Made by a program: the position numbers and the translations under genes
The notes under the pieces: generated by a model
Seen by the model: only the letters and a program-made list of their open reading frames with translations
Databases searched by the model: none
What the model was told of the DNA's origin: nothing
Assembly (NCBI GenBank): GCA_018340375.1
Contig: JAFFJZ010000014.1
Location: forward strand, 4,836,001-4,900,000
Length of the DNA: 64,000 bases
Direction: 5' to 3'
DNA from: Gonatopus flavifemur
Lineage: Eukaryota > Arthropoda > Insecta > Hymenoptera > Dryinidae
In this document: positions 11,907 to 22,669 of the stretch, in pieces
Position numbering within the stretch: the stretch's first letter is position 1
Layout: every line of letters begins with the position of its first letter

Positions 11907-12790
11907 ATTAATTCAATTTGATCAAATATTTTTTTAATTCCAATAATAATTATTTTACTCCCATTTATAGCTGTAACAGTAACTCCAACATTTTTTTTAT
12001 GATCATTAATTGAATTGAATACATTAATTTTCAAATTTTTTATAATAAGTAATGATGATAAATGTAAAAGTTTATTGAATTATTTTATAATTCAAACTTT
12101 CACTCCTTTAATGTTGATTTCTTCAATTACATTTGATATTGAAATAATTAATATAAATATTTCAACAGTAATTAATTCTATAATTATTATCATATTATGA
12201 ATAAAAACAGGAATAATCCCATTCCATGATTGATTTAACAATCTCATAAAAAATTGTTCATTAATAAGATGTTCATTTGCTACAACATTACAAAAACTAA
12301 TTACTTACATTATATGACATGAATCTATAAATTTCAAAATTATATCATCAATTATTATTTTATCAACATTCATCGCCCTATTAAATATATTTGATTCAAC
12401 TGAACTAAAATTAATTTTGGCATTTTCTTCAATTATTCATTAAGCATGAATATTAATAAATTTAACATCGAATATTTATATTATATCAATTTATTATATT
12501 ACTCATTTTTGTAACAATACAAATTATGTATATTTATTACATAAATTAAATATTGAAAATTGATTAAGAGTTTCTAATCTTCCATATAATTTAATCAAAT
12601 TATCCTCAGTATTAAGTCTCCTTTTAAGAAGAATTCCTCCTTTCTCAGGATTTCATATAAAATGAGTTAGTATTGAAAATTTGAGTTCTTTGAGATGAAT
12701 AACTTCATTTATATCAATTTTATCATCATCATTAGGGATTCATTTTTATTCGAAAGTTTCAATAATAGGATTTTTTAATTCATCATCATG
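11907..12790 (+). pseudogene. nad2: nad2 (NADH dehydrogenase subunit 2), nonsense codon and 3' truncated
   Basis: Translation with the invertebrate mitochondrial code from ATT at 11,907 gives a hydrophobic ND2-like protein of about 294 residues, including the conserved stretch around WMKTGMIPFHDWF. One in-frame TAA at 12,441-12,443 falls in the SS-I-H region before WML. The 3' end is lost where the LINE begins at about 12,791; family members are about 330 residues. Confidence 0.85.
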
Positions 12791-12802
12791 AAGTAATCAG
12801 TC

Positions 12803-14085
12803 TTACGACTGGTTTGATGAAACCCTCCACCCCTGTCTATTATCCGCCAAACGTTTAATTTCTACATATCTACTACATCCCTTGTCTTGTACGATTTGCT
12901 TCATATAACTTGCTCTAGGTCTACCTTTACCAGTTTTACCATTCATTTTCCCTTCCAATATTGTTTTAAATAAACTCTCATGCCGTAATGTGTGTCCTAT
13001 AAGATTGCTTCTCCTTTTCACGATGTGTTTCAAAAGATTTCTTTCTTCATTTATCTGCTCGAGTACTTCTTCATTTTTGACTTTGTCTATCCATTTTATT
13101 CTGAGCATCCTCCTATAACACCACATTTCAAAAGCTTCAAGTCTTCGTTGATCAGTTTTCCCCATTGTCCAAGTTTCGCAACCATATAATGCTGTGCTCC
13201 AAACGTAACTTTTCAAGAATTTCTTCCTTACTTCCAAGCTTATATTTTTTGAGCATAATAACTGTCTCTTTTGATAAAAAGCCCGTTTCCCTTGTGCTAT
13301 TCTTGCTCTTATATCTCTTTCACTTTTGCCGTTCTCTGTAATTATGCTTCCTAGATATTTGAATTCTTTCACCTGTTCAATTGTCTCGGTATCTTTTCTG
13401 ATTCTCGTTCTTCTAGCTGTTTTCGCTGCTGTACACATCATGAATTTTGTTTTGTCTTTATTTATATTCATACAATAGTTTTCCAATAATATTGTTCTCA
13501 TGGTGTTGAGAATATTTTCTAACTCAGTACTACTCGTGGCCAATATAGCTATGTCATCCGCGAATCTCAACATACTTATATTTTCTCCCTGAATCTGTAA
13601 TTTCGATTGAATTTCCTCCTTCACTTCGTTCATTGCTTCTTCTATATATAAATTGAACATCAGTGGCGATAATGAGCATCCTTGTCTCACCCCTCTTCTT
13701 ATTTGTGCTTCCCCTTCCTGACCCTCTATGTCTATTATTGCACTTTGATTCTTATATAATTCGTATATTATTCTTCTATCTTTATAATTTATTCCCACCT
13801 TCTTCAGGATCGCAAACATCTTCTCCCATTCCACATTATCGAAAGCCTTTTGTATATCTACAAAACCTATGTACACAGATTTCTTCAGCGCTATCCTTTT
13901 CTCTATTACTGCCCTGAGTGCTAAGATTGCTTCTCGCGTTCCCCTATTTTTTCTAAAACCAAACTGATCCTCTGCCAATCTACTCTCTATTTTATTTTCC
14001 ATTCTCCTGTATATAATTTTGGTCAGTATTTTCGAAGCATGTGAAGTTAAACTGATCGTTCTGTAGTTCTCGCATTTGTCTGCCC
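12803..14085 (-). pseudogene. LINE reverse transcriptase (part of one broken ORF)
   Basis: A 399-codon open frame (to 14,002, with homology running on to about 14,085) contains QFGFRKNRGTREAI, the GFVDIQKAFDNV block, RGVRQGCSLSPLMFNLYIE and the catalytic FADDIAI at about 13,550. A C-terminal region with CETWTMG and GRPR follows. It is separated by a frameshift near 14,085 from the upstream linker. This is RTE/endonuclease-reverse-transcriptase type by motif resemblance; the clade is not certain. Confidence 0.9.
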
Positions 14086-14980
14086 CTTGTTTTTCAGGAT
14101 AGCGACAATTTTATTCTTTTGGAAATCTTCCGGTACTTCTCCTTTTTCGTACATATCTCTAATCAATTCAAACAGTGCGTCGCGAGTTCCTTCACTGGAG
14201 GCTTTTATAAGGTCCGCACTTATGCCATCTATGCCTGGCGCTTTATTATTTTTCAATTCTTTCAAAGCCTTGTCGAATTCTGATCTCAATATCGAATCTC
14301 CCAATTCTTCCTCATCTACATCCTCCTCCTTCTCTAATAGTGCTATATCATCGTTTCCTCTATACAAGTCTTCCAAATGATTGATCCACTGTTCTATTTT
14401 CTCTTCCGTTTTTATCAATTGTCGTCCTAGAGAGTTTCTAATCTTATTGCTTCTAGATTTCATTTGTCCGAAAAATCTTTTAATAATCCTATATGCTTCA
14501 TCTATTTTTCCTAAATGCAATCTTATTTCTATTTCCTGACATTTCTCTTCTAACCACTGTTCTTTTGCTTTCCTTGATTCTCTTATTATTTTATTTCTCA
14601 ATGATTTGTATCGTTGCTGGCCTTCTTGGCTATCATTTTTCTTGTATTTCCTTCTTTCATTTATCAATTCTAAAATTTCTCCCGTTATCCATGGGTTTTT
14701 AGCTTCTACTCCATCATTCTTCAAAATCTTATCCGCACATTCTCTTATATTCCCCTTCATCTTTGTCCATCTCCTCTCTATTCCCAAGTCTTTCTCTTTT
14801 TGATCTCCCAATTTTTCATCCAACATTTTCTCGAATGCCTCATGTGTTTGTTTTTGCTTGAGGTTCTTCAAATTCCATCTTTTCTGCATTTTCCTTTTCT
14901 TCTTCAGAGATTTGAATTTCAGAGAACATTTCATCATCAACATATTATGATCTGCACCGGGATAAGTTTTACAGTTTTTT
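14086..14980 (-). pseudogene. LINE linker and start of RT domain
   Basis: A Lys/Glu-rich linker of about 200 residues ends in the first RT block (NNKAPGIDGISADLIKAS). It is out of frame with both neighbours. The upstream frameshift lies in a run of A near 14,978-14,984 and the downstream one near 14,085. With single-base corrections the three pieces would form one polyprotein frame, as in other RTE-like elements. Confidence 0.85.
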
Positions 14981-15616
14981 CACTTGGTTTCTAAATCTTT
15001 GTTTCACTAATATGTAATCAATTTGGTATCTTGCTGTATCTCCTGGCATTTTCCAAGTGTAGCTTCTTCTTGGATGATTTTCGAATAAAGTGTTCGTGAT
15101 AACCATCTTATGATTTTCACAAAATTCGACCAAACGTCGTCCTCTATCGTTCCTCCTCCCTAACGCGAAATCTCCTATTATGTCGCCCTCTTCTCCTTGT
15201 CCTACTACCGCATTCCAATCACCCATCACTATCAAATTCCCTTCTCCCTTCACACATTCTATTACTTCTTCTATATCTTCGTACGTTTTTTCAATATCTC
15301 CCTCCGAATGTGCAGATGTGGGCATGTTGACTTTGACTATGACTGTGTCTACCGGTTTTGTTCTGATTCTAACCATCATCACACGTCCATTATGTTGCAA
15401 ATAATTTTCTATTCTATTTCCTACTCTTTTATGCATTACAATTCCTACACCTGCTTGACCGTTCTTTGATCCTGTATGGATTATTCTATAATCCCCACTC
15501 CAGAAATCGCCCTCTTGTGGCCATCTCATTTCGCTAATCCACATTACGTCTATATTCAACCTATTCATTTCTAATTTCAAATTTAAAATTTTTCTAATGA
15601 ACATATATTTACTCAT
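14981..15616 (-). pseudogene. LINE apurinic/apyrimidinic endonuclease domain, 5' truncated
   Basis: About 210 residues of exonuclease-endonuclease-phosphatase fold are present: WISEMRWPQ, GVGIVMHKR, VMGDWNAVVG and a C-terminal YQIDYILV. The first part of the domain is missing at the atp6 junction. Confidence 0.85.
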
Positions 15617-15911
15617 TTAATTCCACAAAGAACACCAAATTCATGAATACCATTCATAGTAATTATTTAAACAATCAGTAATATTATTCGACCTTGAACT
15701 TTAGCAATTCGTTTAACAGCTAATATAATTGCAGGACATTTATTATTCACATTATTAGGTAATACTAATAATGATATTTCTTTTTCAATAATAATAATTA
15801 TTATTTCAATTCAAAATATATTATTCATTTTAGAAATGTCCGTTAGATCAATTCAATCATATGTATTTTCTATTCTAAGGATTCTATATTCAAGAGAAAC
15901 ATCTCATTATG
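15614..15911 (+). pseudogene. atp6: atp6 (ATP synthase subunit a), 3' part, nonsense codon
   Basis: With mitochondrial code 5 it reads the ATP6 core, including the conserved LAIRLTANMIAGHLL segment that holds the essential Arg. TAA at 15,668-15,670 replaces an expected sense codon in the IVIIxTIS stretch. It starts at the LINE border, so roughly the first half of the gene is missing. It runs into cox3. Confidence 0.88.
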
Positions 15912-16682
15912 ATGAATATTCCTTTCCATTTAGTAACCATTAGACCATGACCTTCAATTATTCCAATCAATATTTTAAATTTTTTAATAAGAATTTCCAT
16001 ATTCATAACAAATTTTGATATGCACATTATTTTTATGAATTTTATTTGAATAATTATAATCTCTTTTCAATGATGACGTGATATTTATCGAGAATCAACT
16101 TTTCAAGGTTACCATACAAATTTAGTGTGTATAGGGTTACGTTTAGGTATAATTTTATTCATTATTTCAGAATTATTCTTCTTTATTTCGTTTTTTCGAA
16201 CTTACTTTGACTTGTTACTAGCACCAACTATCGAACTAAGGATTAATTTTCCTCCATTAAATATCAAACCATTCAACCCTTTTAATATTCCTCTATTGAA
16301 TACAATTATTTCATTGAGAAGAGGTATTACAATTACATTAAGTCATCACAGAATATTAGAAAATAAATTTTGAAATAGAATTTATAGATTATTAATCACT
16401 ATTACTTCAGGAATATATTTCACTATTCTTCAACTATTTGAGTTTATTGAAGCTCCATTTTCAATCAATGATTCAATATGTGGATCAATTTTTTTTATAG
16501 CAACAGGATTTCATGGATCACATGTGATTATTGGGACAATATTTCTTTCTATTTGTTTAATAATGAATTTACAATTTTCAAGAATTCATCATTTTGGATA
16601 TGAAGCAGCTATTTGATATTGACATTTTGTAGATGTAATTCGATTATTTTTGTATATATTGATATACTGATGACCATCATAA
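15912..16682 (+). CDS. cox3: cox3 (cytochrome c oxidase subunit III), open in mitochondrial code
   Basis: ATG 15,912 to TAA 16,680-16,682 gives 256 residues with no stop or frameshift when TGA is Trp and AGA/AGG are Ser. It reads as COX3 from the N-terminal PFHLVT-SPWP through [10 protein letters not shown] and HFGYEAA-WYWHFVD to the C-terminal YWWPS. As nuclear DNA it is not translatable, because it contains many TGA codons. The length matches the family (about 260 aa), so this part of the NUMT has little decay. Confidence 0.9.
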
Positions 16683-16683
16683 T

Positions 16684-16750
16684 TCAAATGGTTTGAAAAT
16701 TATATGTAACTTCCAATCATGAGATCTATAAATTTATAGTTTAAATTATT
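16684..16750 (+). tRNA. trnG: Mitochondrial tRNA-Gly-like (TCC), poorly folded
   Basis: ACTTCCAATCA, the usual trnG anticodon loop, lies at the usual place between cox3 and nad3. The stems pair poorly, so it may be degraded. Confidence 0.5.
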
Positions 16751-16759
16751 TCTAATTTA

Positions 16760-17107
16760 ATGATTTCATATATTTTTTTACTTTTTATAATTTTAAGAAT
16801 TTTACTTTTAATTATTAAGAAAGAACTTTTAATGAAAGTTCACAAGAAACAAAAAAAATCATCACCTTATGAATGTGGATTTTCACCAATTACTCAACCT
16901 AATTTACCATTTTCATTAAATTTTTCCATTATCACATCATTTTTTTCAATTTTTGATGTGGAAATTTCATTAATTTCACCAATCATTAATAACTTTAATA
17001 ACATAAATACATATTCTAGATTGATAATTATGAGATATTTCATAACCATTTTAATTTTTGGAACATCAATAGAATGACTAGATGAATCATTTGAATGAAT
17101 TAAATAA
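16760..17107 (+). CDS. nad3: nad3 (NADH dehydrogenase subunit 3), open in mitochondrial code
   Basis: ATG 16,760 to TAA 17,105-17,107 gives 115 residues with TGA as Trp (two TGA codons near the C-terminus). The conserved SPYECGF and Pro/Phe-rich FSLNF segments and a C-terminal EW-LDE-FEW are present. No break is seen. Confidence 0.9.
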
Positions 17108-17175
17108 GGATTTTGATTTTAAAAAAATATTCAAATTGCATTTTGAGAATAATATGAATGAATATTATATCTTTC
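17106..17175 (+). tRNA. trnA: Mitochondrial tRNA-Ala (TGC), in NUMT
   Basis: Acceptor arms AAGGATT and TATCTTT pair with one wobble and one mismatch, and TGC sits in an ATTGCAT loop. It is first in the ancestral A-R-N-S-E-F cluster after nad3. Confidence 0.6.
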
Positions 17176-17237
17176 TTATAAAGTGAAATTTACATTCAAT
17201 TTCGACTTGAAAATCTAACTATATGATGAGTTCATTC
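17175..17237 (+). tRNA. trnR: Mitochondrial tRNA-Arg (TCG), in NUMT
   Basis: The anticodon arm is perfect: TTCAA, loop TTTCGAC, TTGAA, with TCG. The acceptor limits are uncertain. Confidence 0.6.
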
Positions 17238-17299
17238 AATTGAAACCAAATAGAGGTTAATTATTGTTAATAATTATATTGAAATAAATTTTCAATTGG
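17237..17299 (+). tRNA. trnN: Mitochondrial tRNA-Asn (GTT), in NUMT
   Basis: Acceptor arms CAATTGA and TCAATTG pair perfectly. The anticodon arm AATTA-TTGTTAA-TAATT is perfect, with GTT. Confidence 0.8.
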
Positions 17300-17300
17300 A

Positions 17301-17348
17301 ATAAATTATTTTAAGCTCCCAACTTAAATTATATAATTAAAATTTATA
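17301..17348 (+). tRNA. trnS1: Mitochondrial tRNA-Ser1-like, anticodon altered
   Basis: The acceptor ATAAATT/AATTTAT and anticodon stem TTAAG/CTTAA pair fully. It lacks a D-arm, as usual for trnS1, and sits in the usual place. The loop is CTCCCAA, giving CCC where GCT or TCT is expected. It is short (about 48 nt). Confidence 0.5.
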
Positions 17349-17355
17349 TTATTTC

Positions 17356-17422
17356 ATTTTTATAGTTCGAAATAGAACATTATATTTTCAATATAAAAAT
17401 AATAAATTTTGATTTGAAAATT
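17356..17422 (+). tRNA. trnE: Mitochondrial tRNA-Glu (TTC), in NUMT
   Basis: Anticodon arm TTATA-TTTTCAA-TATAA with TTC; acceptor ATTTTTA/TGAAAAT pairs with one wobble. Confidence 0.75.
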
Positions 17423-17484
17423 TAAAAAAATTATCATGATGTCTTCAATATTAAGCTTTTGAATTGGGGCTATTCGAATTTATA
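17418..17484 (-). tRNA. trnF: Mitochondrial tRNA-Phe (GAA), in NUMT
   Basis: The minus strand begins AAATTCGAATAGCC and contains AATATTGAAGACAT with GAA, the usual trnF pattern. The ends overlap the neighbouring trnE by a few bases, so the limits are approximate. Confidence 0.6.
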
Positions 17485-17511
17485 TCAATATTGATATTGA
17501 AATAATAATAA

Positions 17512-19140
17512 TTAATAAAATAATAATTTTATAAGTAATTCATAAAATTTCTTGAATATTCTTATAGGAATAATATTTAACAAAAATTTATAAATCCTCA
17601 CTCTGCTAAAAATCTCTAATCAACCTTTATCAATATATATATACATATATTTACCTGAAATCAAAAAAATTGAATAAATATATTTTATAACTATATCTAA
17701 ATATAATATTGATATAAAATAATAAATTTCTAACTTCAATGAATAAAATAATATTCCAAAAATTATTCCAATAACACCTAATACTGAAATAAGAATTTGA
17801 AAAAAAAAATTAAAATAAATTGAATCGTTAATTTTGAAATATATTCACATTAATAATGAACCTCCGGAAACTGGTAGATGAAATAATAAAAGTATCGAAT
17901 GATTTATATATCAACCTTCATACATTATAATTAATACTTTATAATTATAATCATTCAAAAACACAAATAAAATTAAACGAACCGTATGAAAAACAGTGGA
18001 AATTGTACTAATTGATAAAAATATGGACCTAATTATATTGAATTCATTTATTAAAAGTGATTCTATAATTAAATCTTTACTATAAAATCCAGATAAAAAA
18101 GGAAACCCACACAATGATGATTTACATATGAAAAATCTTAGAAGTGGAAAAGGAAATATCTTACCCAACCCATCCATAAACCGAACATCTTGATCATTTC
18201 TTATTAAATGAATGATTATCCCAGAACATATAAATAATATTGATTTAAATAAAGCATGAATCAAAAGATGAAAAAACCGAATGAAGTTGAACCCTAATAT
18301 TGGAATATTTATTATTGAAGCTAACTGACTCAAAGTAGATAAAGCAATAATTTTTTTCAAATCAATTCCAAAATTTGCTATAATACCTGATATAAATATT
18401 GTTAAACTTGATAAAATTAAAATCAACTGAATTAATATTTCATTTATTATTGATAAAATATTATATCGAAGAAATAAATAAACTCCAGCAGTTACTAAAG
18501 TTGACGAATGAACCAAAGATGAAACTGGAGTAGGAGCTGCTATAGCTATTGGTAATCATGAACTGGAAGGAATTTGGACTCTTTTAGTCAAACCTGCAAT
18601 TATTATTATGAATAAAATTAATTCATATTTAAATTCATACAAGAATGAATTTCAAGAACCACATGATATTAATAACCCAATTATAATTGATAATCCAACA
18701 TCACCAATTCGATTTGATAAAATAGTAACTATTCCAGAATTTATAGAATTATAATTTTGATGGAAAATTACTCAACAATAAGAAATTAAACCTAAACCAT
18801 CTCATCCCAATGAAATTCCTAAAATATTTGGTGTCGAAATTATTAACATTATTGATAAAACAAACAACAACACTAAATATATGAAACGATTTCAAAATTT
18901 TCCCCCTCCTATATATTGAATTCTATATATAAAAATTATTGAAGGAATAAATATAACAATTCTTATAAATCTTGAAGAAATTCAATCAATAAAAAGACTG
19001 AAATTAATTTCTATTCTTAATATACTTAATAAACCTCAATTAATCAGAATTCTAAAATTATTATTAAGAAAAACTCATCTAATTATCAATAATAATATTC
19101 CTAAAATGAATATATATAATATATAAATTGATGTAATTAT
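17512..19140 (-). CDS. nad5: nad5 (NADH dehydrogenase subunit 5), open in mitochondrial code
   Basis: From ATA at 19,140 to TAA at 17,512-17,514 the frame is 543 codons with no interruption under code 5. Conserved proton-pump segments are clear: [38 protein letters not shown] (two parts of one motif) and GFYSKDLI. It lies between trnF and trnH, as in the ancestral insect order. Under the nuclear code it is full of stops. Confidence 0.92.
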
Positions 19141-19201
19141 TCAAAATATATTTATATCTTCGAATCCACAATCCAATATTTCAATTTAAACCATTTAAAT
19201 A
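19137..19201 (-). tRNA. trnH: Mitochondrial tRNA-His (GTG), in NUMT
   Basis: The minus strand reads ATTTAAATGGTTTAAA followed by GGATTGTGGATTC with GTG in the loop. The position between nad5 and nad4 is as expected; the 3' limit is approximate. Confidence 0.65.
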
Positions 19202-20556
19202 AATGAATAAATATAATATTAAAATAATAACATTCAAAGGTAATCAATGAAAAATTGATACCATGAATTAAATTAATTTCTCTGGATTAAATATTATTAT
19301 TGAATTATTTATTCTACCATGTTGAGTTACTCTAAATAAATATGATCTATGAAATGCACTAAAAAAACAAATAATTAATAAATATAATGAAATTATTTTA
19401 TTTCACATAATAATTCTTCTTATTAAAAGAATTGCACTAACTAAATTTAATGAAATAGGAGCAGCTAAATTTGATGAACATATTGAAAATCAAAAAATAC
19501 ATATTGATGGCATTAATACCATAAACTCTTTATTTAAAAACGAAATTCGTCTACCTGAACGTTCATAAGCCACTTCAACTGAATAAAATAATCCAGAAGG
19601 ACATAAACCATGAGCAATATTTATTGGAATTGGAAATTCGAATCCAAATTTAGATATTGTTATTAAACCATTTATTAATACTCCTATATGAACGATAGAA
19701 GAATAAGCTACAAATATTTCCATATCAATTTGTATTAAACAAATACATCCAATATTTGATATACCAATAAATGTAATTCTTTAATCAAATATATTTATTT
19801 CTCTAATAATAATTAAAAACCGATATAAACCATAACTACCTAATTTTAACAAAATACCAGCTGAAATTATTGAATCAAAAACAGGAGCTTCAACATGAGC
19901 TTTGGAGAATCATAAATGAAATGAATATATAGGTATTTTTACTAAAAATGCTAAATTAAAAAAAAATAGAAAAAAAAACCAATATCCCTAAAAGTATAAT
20001 CTATCATAAATCTCAAAGTAAAATTATCATTATTAATTAAAAATAATATAATTAATGAAGGTATTGAACCAATCAAAGTATATATTACTATATCAAATAT
20101 TGCTGAAATTCGCTCTTCAAAGTTACCTCAATTTATAATTATATATATGATTGGAACTAACCTTATTTCAAAAAATAAATAAAATATAAATATATTTATC
20201 ATGAAAAAAGTGAACACTAAGATAAAAGAAGTGAACATAAAATTTTTCAAAATTTTTATATTAATTTATGATGAGTAATTTGAATTGAATAAAGTCGAAT
20301 ATATTATTAAGAAAATTCATATTGTCAACAAAATTGAACCGAAAGATGAATAATCAAATCCTCCAATTATATCATGAATTTCTAACCAATAAAATTCTTC
20401 AAATTTAAATAATAATGAAAATATAAAAAATATAGAACAAGAAGGAATAATTATTATCAAATTCAATAAATTAAAATTCAATTTATATTTTATAAATATT
20501 CCACTGAAATGAAAACAAATTGATAGAAATAATCAAAATGAAGATAATTTAATCAT
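19202..20556 (-). pseudogene. nad4: nad4 (NADH dehydrogenase subunit 4), several stops and a frameshift
   Basis: ATG at 20,556 opens an ND4-like reading. Conserved blocks are [18 protein letters not shown] and AYSSIVHIGV. Damage: TAA in the region after NYSS (about 20,270), a frameshift in a long A/T run near 19,950-19,985, TAA at 19,781-19,783, and TAA at about 19,268. The last ~20 codons run into trnH. With nad1 this is one of the most damaged genes of the NUMT. Confidence 0.85.
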
Positions 20557-20557
20557 A

Positions 20558-20896
20558 TTAATTAATTTGATTAATTACATCGTGAGTTTCAACACCCAAA
20601 ATACGGATAGAATAAACAATAATTGTTCAACCTACTACACTTCCACAAACTACTAAAATTAAAAATAAAATAATCAAATATTCACCTAAATTTTCTATCA
20701 ACTTGATGACATATATATTATATAATATAGAGAAAGTAAAAAATTCTAATCTCATCAAAGTTATTAAAGAATAATTATATTGTTTCAAAAATAATGATAA
20801 TGATAACAAAATTGAAATGAAATTTAAATATAATAAAATATATATATATATAATGAAGCTATATAATTCAAATGAAATATTAATTTTGTAAATCAA
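20558..20896 (-). CDS. nad4L: nad4L (NADH dehydrogenase subunit 4L), open in mitochondrial code
   Basis: The frame runs from a TTG start at 20,896 to TAA at 20,558-20,560 (112 residues; a later start would give the usual ~95-100). It is strongly hydrophobic, with a conserved C-terminal VVCGSVVG and a final G-VETHDV. It ends 1 bp before the nad4 start. No trnT or trnP is found between nad4L and nad6; a run of nine C lies at about 20,907. Confidence 0.75.
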
Positions 20897-20929
20897 AAAT
20901 AAATCTCCCCCCCCTTTTCATAGCTACTT

Positions 20930-21463
20930 TTGACTTCATTTTTTTCACTTTTTTCATTAGTATTAACAATAATTTCTTCAGTAATACATCCTATAAAATC
21001 AATGGTTTTATTATTATCATATATCTTATCTATTTCATATAATATAATACAAATAAGTCCTGAATCAATATACCCTTATATAATATTCTCAATTATAATT
21101 GGTGGTATCATAATTATAATTCTTTATTTTACAAGATTAGTGATTCTTGTTAGTAATGATGGATATGAAAATTCTTTAAAAATTTTCATTATAATTTTCA
21201 TTATTATTTTTAGTTTAATATTCACACTTCATAAATGGATTTTATTTTATCCTGAAATTAATGAAAATTTGAATAATTCTATTAATTGTAAATTATTGAG
21301 TACTAAATTTGTTCCAAGTAATTTAGGATTACTATATTCAATACATATATTACCAATAACAACTTTTTGTATTACACTGATACTATCAATTCTATACTTT
21401 ACTGCAAAAATTTCAATAAATTTATCTAAACCTTCACGAGTAATATCAAATTATTATGAATAA
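20930..21463 (+). CDS. nad6: nad6 (NADH dehydrogenase subunit 6), open
   Basis: ATG 20,930 to TAA 21,461-21,463 gives 177 residues with no TGA codon, so it is open in both the nuclear and mitochondrial codes. It has the ND6 pattern of hydrophobic helices with a GG-I-I-I-YF segment in the middle. It overlaps the cob start by 8 bp. This is typical of mitochondrial spacing. Confidence 0.85.
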   Translation: MTSFFSLFSLVLTIISSVIHPIKSMVLLLSYILSISYNIIQISPESIYPYIIFSIIIGGIIIIILYFTRLVILVSNDGYENSLKIFIIIFIIIFSLIFTLHKWILFYPEINENLNNSINCKLLSTKFVPSNLGLLYSIHILPITTFCITLILSILYFTAKISINLSKPSRVISNYYE

Positions 21464-22604
21464 ATCAATTTTCAAAAATAATATTCCATTAAAAATTATA
21501 GACAAATCATTAATTTCATTACCGACACCTATGAATATCTCAATTTTTTGAAATTCTGGATCTATATTAGGGTTAATATTGATTATTCACATTATTAGTG
21601 GATTTTTTTTATCACTACATTATTGTCCAAATATTAATTTAGCGTTTGAAAGAATTATTCATATTATACAAGATGTTAATGATGGATGATCCATTCGAAA
21701 TATTCATATGAATGGAGCCTCAATATTTTTTTTATGTATTTATTTACATATTGGACGAGGATTATATTATTCTTCATTCAGATTGAAATATACGTGAATT
21801 GTTGGAGTAATAATTCTATTTATTCCAATAGCAACAGCTTTTTTAGGGTATGTTTTACCATGAGGACAAATATCCTTTTGAGGAGCAACAGTAATCACAA
21901 ATTTAATTTCAGCTATTCCCGTTATTGGTGAATACATTGTTACTTGATTATGAAGAGGATTTTCAATTAATAATGCAACATTGAATCGATTTCATTCTTT
22001 CCATTTTATTTTACCTTTTATTATTATAGTATTAGTTTTAATTCATTTAACTTTCCTCCATCAAACTGGTTCTTCAAATCCTCTTGGATCTAAAAGAAAC
22101 TTATATAAAATTCCTTTTCATATTTATTTTACTATTAAAGACATCCTAGGATTTATAATAATAATTATATTATTAAGAATATGAGTGTTTTTCAAACCAT
22201 ATATATTATCAGATCCAGATAATTTTATACCTGCAAATTGCTCAAATACTCCAATTCATATTCAACCTGAATGATATTTTTTATTTGCTTATGCTATTTT
22301 ACGATCAATCCCTAATAAACTAGGGAGGGGGGGGGGTAATTGCATTATTTTTTCAATCTTCATTTCATCAATTATACCTTTTAATATATATAATGAAATG
22401 AAATCAAAAATATTTTTCCCTCTGAATCAAACTGTATTTTTAATTTTTTGTATATCTTCTTTAATTTTAACTTGAGCAGGATCTAAACCTATTGAGTACC
22501 CTTATGTTCTAATTAGACAAATGACATCTGTATTTTACTTCATTTATTTTTTGATTAATCCTTTAATAATAAAAATTTGAAAATTTATCGTAGTTCAAAG
22601 TTAA
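21456..22604 (+). CDS. cob: cob (cytochrome b), open in mitochondrial code
   Basis: ATG 21,456 to TAA 22,602-22,604 gives 382 residues. The first part shows [20 protein letters not shown] and [10 protein letters not shown]; the C-terminal part shows LTWAGSKPIE and FLINPL. An odd stretch at about 22,322-22,337 (A then ten G) encodes RGGG where the family has a short GGV-type loop. The residues after it fit the family better in another frame for a few codons before a T run restores the frame. This suggests two compensating indels. Confidence 0.88.
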
Positions 22605-22666
22605 TGAACTTGACAGAAGTTCATGTTTCGAATACATATAAGAGGGATGGAATTTTCTATTAACTT
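22599..22666 (+). tRNA. trnS2: Mitochondrial tRNA-Ser2-like, anticodon CGA
   Basis: The acceptor AGTTAAT/ATTAACT is perfect and the position after cob is as expected. The anticodon loop reads TTCGAAT, giving CGA where TGA is standard. It overlaps the cob stop codon by a few bases. Confidence 0.65.
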
Positions 22667-22669
22667 ATA

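Larger units (their letters stand above)
12791..15615 (-). mobile_element. RTE-like non-LTR retrotransposon (LINE), inside the NUMT
   Basis: The minus strand carries an apurinic-endonuclease domain, a linker, reverse transcriptase and a 3' end that finishes with GACTGATTACTTC followed by ATG repeats. A second copy with the same 3' end is at about 61,245-62,762. The left junction is in a natural TCATCATCAT stretch of nad2, so the tail and target share sequence. The right junction at about 15,613 enters atp6 directly. The 5' end of the element is truncated at the start of the endonuclease. No clear target-site duplication is seen, because the two flanks come from mitochondrial genes about 3 kb apart. 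Confidence 0.9.

Noticed and set aside
12992..15469. Several plus-strand frames of 60-100 codons opposite the LINE
   Set aside because: They are antisense shadows of the LINE endonuclease and reverse transcriptase.
20897..20929. trnT or trnP hidden between nad4L and nad6
   Set aside because: Only about 33 bp are available, including a C run; no cloverleaf can fit.
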